Position numbers and translations under genes: made by a program
Shown here: positions 59,954-64,000 of the stretch, one piece after another
How positions within the stretch are numbered: the first letter of the stretch is position 1
Layout: each line of letters begins with the position of its first letter
DNA from: Gossypium raimondii
Taxonomy: Eukaryota; Streptophyta; Magnoliopsida; Malvales; Malvaceae
Direction: 5' to 3'
Assembly: GCF_025698545.1 (NCBI RefSeq)
Contig: NC_068570.1
Span: forward strand, 3,410,001 to 3,474,000
Length of the DNA stretch: 64,000 nucleotides
Notes under the pieces: generated by a model
What the model saw: the letters and a program-made list of their open reading frames with translations, nothing else
What the model was told of the DNA's origin: nothing
Databases searched by the model: none

Positions 59954-60900
59954 GTAAGTTTCTTTGATATTCTCATATTTCATTTTGCCATAAAGATGGG
60001 GTAATTTCATAAGATATGGAAGATAAAAGACTTGTTTGGCGTTGATGACTAAAGTTACCTTTATGCTAATTTTAAAAGTTGTTATAATTAGCCTTATTTG
60101 ACAAAAAAAGAGTCAAAATTGAATAGTTATTTGATAATATTATAAATTTTCATAATTTGGTGATAAAAAAGTAATTTATTAAATTACTAACAATTGGGTG
60201 ACTATAAGTATAATTTACCCTATGTTTTGTTGTTAGTCAATATGTTCATATGTCAAGCATCGTAGCTTGTATAGAGTAATATCGTTGAAGGTTAAAATTG
60301 TTGCTAGGCCAATTTTAAAAAGTTGTTATTGTTAGCCAGTTGGTGATTAACAAGACAAAATAATAATTGTGTGACAATTTTGTAACATTTCATAGTTGAG
60401 GACAAAAAATAATTTACTAATTAATTGAATGATTATTTTGTAATTTTTCATAATTGAGTGACTAAAAGAAAAACTTATCAAGAATTAAATGACCACTAAT
60501 ATAGTTATCATTATTTACCATATTACCCCAAGTTATAGTCTATTAGTTGTATGTTCAGTCACCTAAAGTTATTACTATCTATCAAATTATCCAAGTTGTG
60601 ATTGTTCAAATCACTAAAATTATTAATATTACCTTTTTACCCTATTGTTTGTTATATGAGTCATAAAAGTAAGTTTGTTTGTTATGTAAAGGAGATTCCT
60701 TCTTATCATGTTTGTCTGTAAAAATAGTCTGAGGAATAAGTCCTAAAAAGCTCATCCTCCAGATTTTTCCTATATATAAGGGAAAACAATTTTCAGTTGT
60801 AATCATCGAATAGCTTCTAAATAAAAATAGCAGGTTGTTTTAAAAACATGTCTTTCTACATATTTCTTGTTCTCTTTCTGATCAACATAGGCCAATCTTT
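59954..60900. other. intergenic DNA between the PUR7 fragment and the caulimovirid
   Basis: 60040-60640 repeats family C-like words ('gtgactaaaagaaaaactta', 'gaccactaatatagttatc') in a diverged array. No coding region. Confidence 0.4.
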
Positions 60901-61205
60901 AAAATAAAATCTCCCGTGAGTTTAAAAGTATGCTCTGTGCTTGCCATACAATGGATCTTGCACAACTGAAATTAAACTTAGACCAGGGGTACTAATTGAT
61001 ATTGTATTTAAGGAAGTATTCAGAATTAATGGTTTGACAGCTAAAAGGCAGTGCCTTTTTTTTTTGGCCAAGGAGGAAGGCCCAATTTCTAGCATAGCAT
61101 ACTTGTTGTTAAACCCATTAATTTCAGATATTTCGACCTTAAATTCTATAAGCAATTTGGTATCCGAGCTAGTGCTCCAAGATTTTCTTTTATTGAGAAT
61201 CCTAG

Positions 61206-61817
61206 TTGAAAAGGAAGAGATTTCTCCAAAAAATGAATTCTAGACTTTCTACTTCAAAAGCACCAATTTCCTTACCTTCTTTCCCTTTAAAATCTCATTC
61301 CGCGAAGAAAATATCCTCATTATATGAGGTAATCTACTTCACAGAGGAAGAAAATGTTCAAGCCACGGACTTGCCACTTGTAAATCCATACTCTACCTAT
61401 CAAAGACCTAGTTTTTCCCCAATAAAGAGTATAAAGTCATTAATCAGTACCAGTTGCAAGAATGTTCGAGAATATGTCCAGTCCTCGAAGTTCGACAAAT
61501 ATCTGATTTATGGGGGTCATAAAGAACAATTTGTTACTCTTGATATTCCTTCAAATTTCCCATATGATTGGATTCAACATGGATATTCACATATCCATTT
61601 TGGTGCAGTCAGATTAGCTCTCAATTATCATGGAACACCTGGGAAACCAGTTGTTTCTAGGATTGCTCTGTTAGATTCCAGGTATAAAAGACATCAGGAC
61701 GCTTGTATTGGGACAGTTGAAGCCACTCTGAGTTCAGGAATGGCGATGGTAACCTTATTTCTTAACTTTACCATGTCACTTCAAGATCCAAACTTGTTGG
61801 ATGCCTTGAAAGTTTAG
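61206..61817 (+). pseudogene. caulimovirid movement-protein fragment (broken)
   Basis: 203 open residues ending at TAG 61815-61817. The central part resembles the 30K-superfamily cell-to-cell movement protein of plant pararetroviruses, with hydrophobic beta-strand segments around a conserved Asp in the 'LLDSRY' stretch. Coding-like sequence continues after the stop to about 62102, so the original protein was longer. Such proteins enlarge plasmodesmata; this copy cannot make a full product. Confidence 0.7.
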
Positions 61818-61820
61818 ATC

Positions 61821-62640
61821 CAGATTATTGGTGTTGAAATAGTTGAATCGGCAATTACATTAACCCTTCACTATCAAATAGTGTACAGGTTTCAAGATCA
61901 TGCCTTTAAGCTATCGAATCATAATTCTGAAGATTCTCTTCTCATTTCTGTTAATACCAGAGAAGAGCCTCACTGTGTGCCTGTACCAAAACAAATACCC
62001 AAGCAAGAGTTGTTGAAACTTTTTCCAGAAAAGTGGGTAACAAACTATGGGCAAATCCACCAGCATGATCATGATCAACCTATCAGATCAACCAAAAGTT
62101 AGATCATCACTAAATCAGATGGAACCAGTGAAGTTCGATTTGATCACAACCGTTTGCGATCTCAGTCTACACTACCAATCTTCCCAACACAGTTGATGAT
62201 GTAACCTTTTCAAATTGGAAGTCCAGGATCAGAATCAGCTCTTATAGAGAGTTTTCAAGCAGATGGAAAACCTCTATATTATTTTAAAGATCCTATTACA
62301 GGACATTGCCCATGGGATCTTATATGTTCCTGTGAATTGTGCCATGAGCTAAACTTTGAAGAGTGTGTTGTAGGCATGGATAATGAAGCTTACAAGCCTT
62401 ACAAGAAATTTTTTTACAAGAAATTAACATAGTTTGAGTTTTACAAACGGTGGATAAATGGTGATCCAAATATTAGTCCTCTGGGAGAGGATAATGTCAA
62501 ATTTGTTTATCTTGTTGATTGTTCTGTAGATAAGCTGAAAAAATCGTCAGAAGTTGAACAACAGCTTTCCTCACCACCTCCACCACCAAAGAAAGATCCT
62601 CAAGGCCAAAAAAAATGGTTAGTCAAGCCTTTAAAGTAGC
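61821..62640 (+). pseudogene. downstream caulimovirid polyprotein remnant
   Basis: Open stretches separated by stops and frame changes. 61881-62102 continues the movement-protein region; 62220-62640 holds a CxCxxC-like cluster (near 62333-62342) and a run of prolines followed by lysines (near 62570-62600). Function of the last piece is not recognised. Confidence 0.45.
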
Positions 62641-63825
62641 CATGTTATAAAAATATCAATAAATGGGTTCAAAAACAAAATCAGATCCAATCTTGTTCCC
62701 AACAAGTCCAGACTTCTTGACTTATCTGAGATGGAATTGAACATATACCCATTATTAAACATATCGAGTTATTCTCTCTTAAATATTAAACATATACCCA
62801 TTATTTATCATTAAAACAACATGGAGTGAATTTTGGTCCTTTTATAAAATGAGAACGCAATCTTAACAAGTTAAATAATATATAATTATCAATGAGGTTT
62901 TGGTATTGTTGATTAAAAAGAAGGCTTAAGATGCTTAGGCTCTGTGAACTCTTACCATATTTTATGATTCTTCTTTTTACTTAACAATGGAAAGAGAATG
63001 AAATGTGACAACTTTCTTGAGAATTTGATATGGGAATTCTTCTTTAATCTTTATCAACACTATCCTAATTTTTATTTTTAAGGACAAGGATGCCGTGAAG
63101 AAAATAGCATCGAAATGTGACAAATGAAATGAGTCGGTTCAACAGAAGAGAGTAGCTTTGGTTGAATATTTTCTGTATTGTAAACGACACCCTCTTAATT
63201 GTTACGAGGTTCTTTCAAAGGGGAGCAATGGAGTACACTATTTTGGTAGCTAAAACGACGATTTTTCTAGCTACATCACTCACTCTTTATCTAAGGGCAA
63301 CTTTGGTTGAATATTTTATGTTTTGTAAACGACATATTCTTAATGGTTTATGAGGATCTTTTCAAGGAAGCATACTTGTCACCTAATGTCTCTTTTATTA
63401 TGACCATTATCAAGTCGATACTTCAAAATTCAAATTTATTTATTTTACATTTAATTTGATTATTATTTTTAAATTCAAATTGAGTTAATTAAATTATATA
63501 TGGACCCACTAAATATTTACATTTAGTAAATATAAAACAGTTTTAAACAAAATTTTTAAAAATAAAGTAAATAACGGATTCAAAAACAAATCCAAATATT
63601 TATTATTCGAATGCATTATTCACAAAAATAAAATAAATTCATATTTAATTGTTAATAACCTCCTTCACTCCACATTTACTATGAATAAAAATTAAAACAT
63701 TTAAAATTAAATATGATCCAAATCTACAACTTTACAAAAATTAAATTAGATACCTAATTTCTACTATTCATTTTCATCTTTAGATTATATTACCCTAATT
63801 ACTAATGTTGTGATGTGAGTAATTG
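62641..63825. other. AT-rich DNA with one direct repeat, no gene seen
   Basis: The phrase 'ctttggttgaatattttctg...gtaaacgacac' at 63156-63215 recurs as 'ctttggttgaatattttatg...gtaaacgacat' at 63301-63366, a diverged direct repeat with a 145-bp period. No coding region. Confidence 0.45.
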
Positions 63826-64000
63826 ATAGAGGTGCTCATGGGCCGATCTGGGTTTGGCCTGGGCTCATGTAAGATATTTAGACTAATTTTTCAAGTTTGG
63901 GTCTAGCTGGGCTGAAGGTATGGGTTTATTTTTTGTCTAAGCCCGACTCAATTTAAGAAAGGTAAATCTTGGCCCAACTCGACATGCTCATATTTGATTT
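63826..64000. repeat. GGCCC-type dispersed repeat running off the window
   Basis: Starts 'tagaggtgctcatgggccga' and continues with 'gggtttggcctgggctcat' and 'cttggcccaactcgacatg'. The TAGAGGTG start resembles a hAT MITE end. The other end lies beyond the window. Confidence 0.5.

Larger units (their letters stand above)
60901..62640 (+). mobile_element. endogenous caulimovirid (pararetrovirus) fragment
   Basis: A block with longer open stretches and less A+T than its surroundings, encoding parts of a caulimovirid polyprotein: an uncharacterised N-terminal piece (about 60941-61243), a movement-protein region (61206-61817 and on to about 62100) and a piece with clustered Cys and a Pro/Lys-rich end (about 62220-62640). 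Frames change and stops interrupt throughout. No protease, reverse transcriptase or RNase H motif was seen before the window becomes AT-rich. Petuvirus- or florendovirus-like is my best guess for genus. It is a dead partial copy. Confidence 0.7.

Overview
The window looks like nuclear DNA of a eudicot plant: about two thirds A+T, genes split by GT..AG introns, and intergenic space filled with LTR retrotransposons, a SINE, a LINE remnant, MITE-like inverted repeats and an endogenous caulimovirid. The proteins and repeat families suggest Malvaceae, probably cotton (Gossypium); this is inference, because no species-diagnostic sequence could be compared here. No rRNA gene, functional tRNA gene or CRISPR array was seen.

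Four intact protein genes are well supported. In order they are a single-exon zinc-finger homeodomain transcription factor of the ZHD1/ZHD2 type (3014-3754, +), an auxin/picloram receptor F-box protein of the AFB4/AFB5 type (21330-23569, +, three exons), a BET1-like SNARE (47813-49785, +, four exons) and the protein kinase PEPKR2 (51044-53348, -, three exons). The last two are convergent. A fifth candidate is a two-exon gene for a 70-residue secreted-peptide-like protein (13465-14533, +) that I cannot place in a known family.

Two housekeeping genes survive only as wrecks. At 32424-40915 (-) lies a PDX3-type gene (NAD(P)HX epimerase domain fused to pyridoxamine-phosphate oxidase). It carries a frameshift, at least three in-frame stops, a lost splice donor and a missing central part, and two non-autonomous Ty3/Gypsy-type elements sit in its introns (32646-36138 and 37230-38734). 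At 59200-59953 (+) lies the 5' part of a SAICAR synthetase gene (PUR7) with two frameshifts and a lost splice acceptor. About 1 kb beyond it is a broken endogenous caulimovirid with a movement-protein region (about 60900-62640, +).

Layout: 1-3000 repeats and the ZHD promoter; 3-4.3 kb ZHD gene; 4.3-13.4 kb AT-rich repeats including a SINE (9618-9744) and a hAT-like MITE (8126-8643); 13.4-14.5 kb peptide gene; 15-20.8 kb MITE pair and LINE remnant; 21-24.5 kb AFB5-type gene; 24.5-32.4 kb intergenic repeats; 32.4-40.9 kb PDX3 pseudogene; 41-47.6 kb repeats with a 2.8-kb solo LTR (43395-46192) carrying a hairpin tandem array; 47.7-53.4 kb SNARE and kinase genes; 54.1-56.5 kb deleted Copia element; 56.5-64 kb AT-rich DNA, PUR7 fragment and caulimovirid. 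The intact genes are unrelated housekeeping and regulatory genes with no shared pathway. I found no convincing new multi-gene system; the least explained item is the small secreted-peptide candidate.
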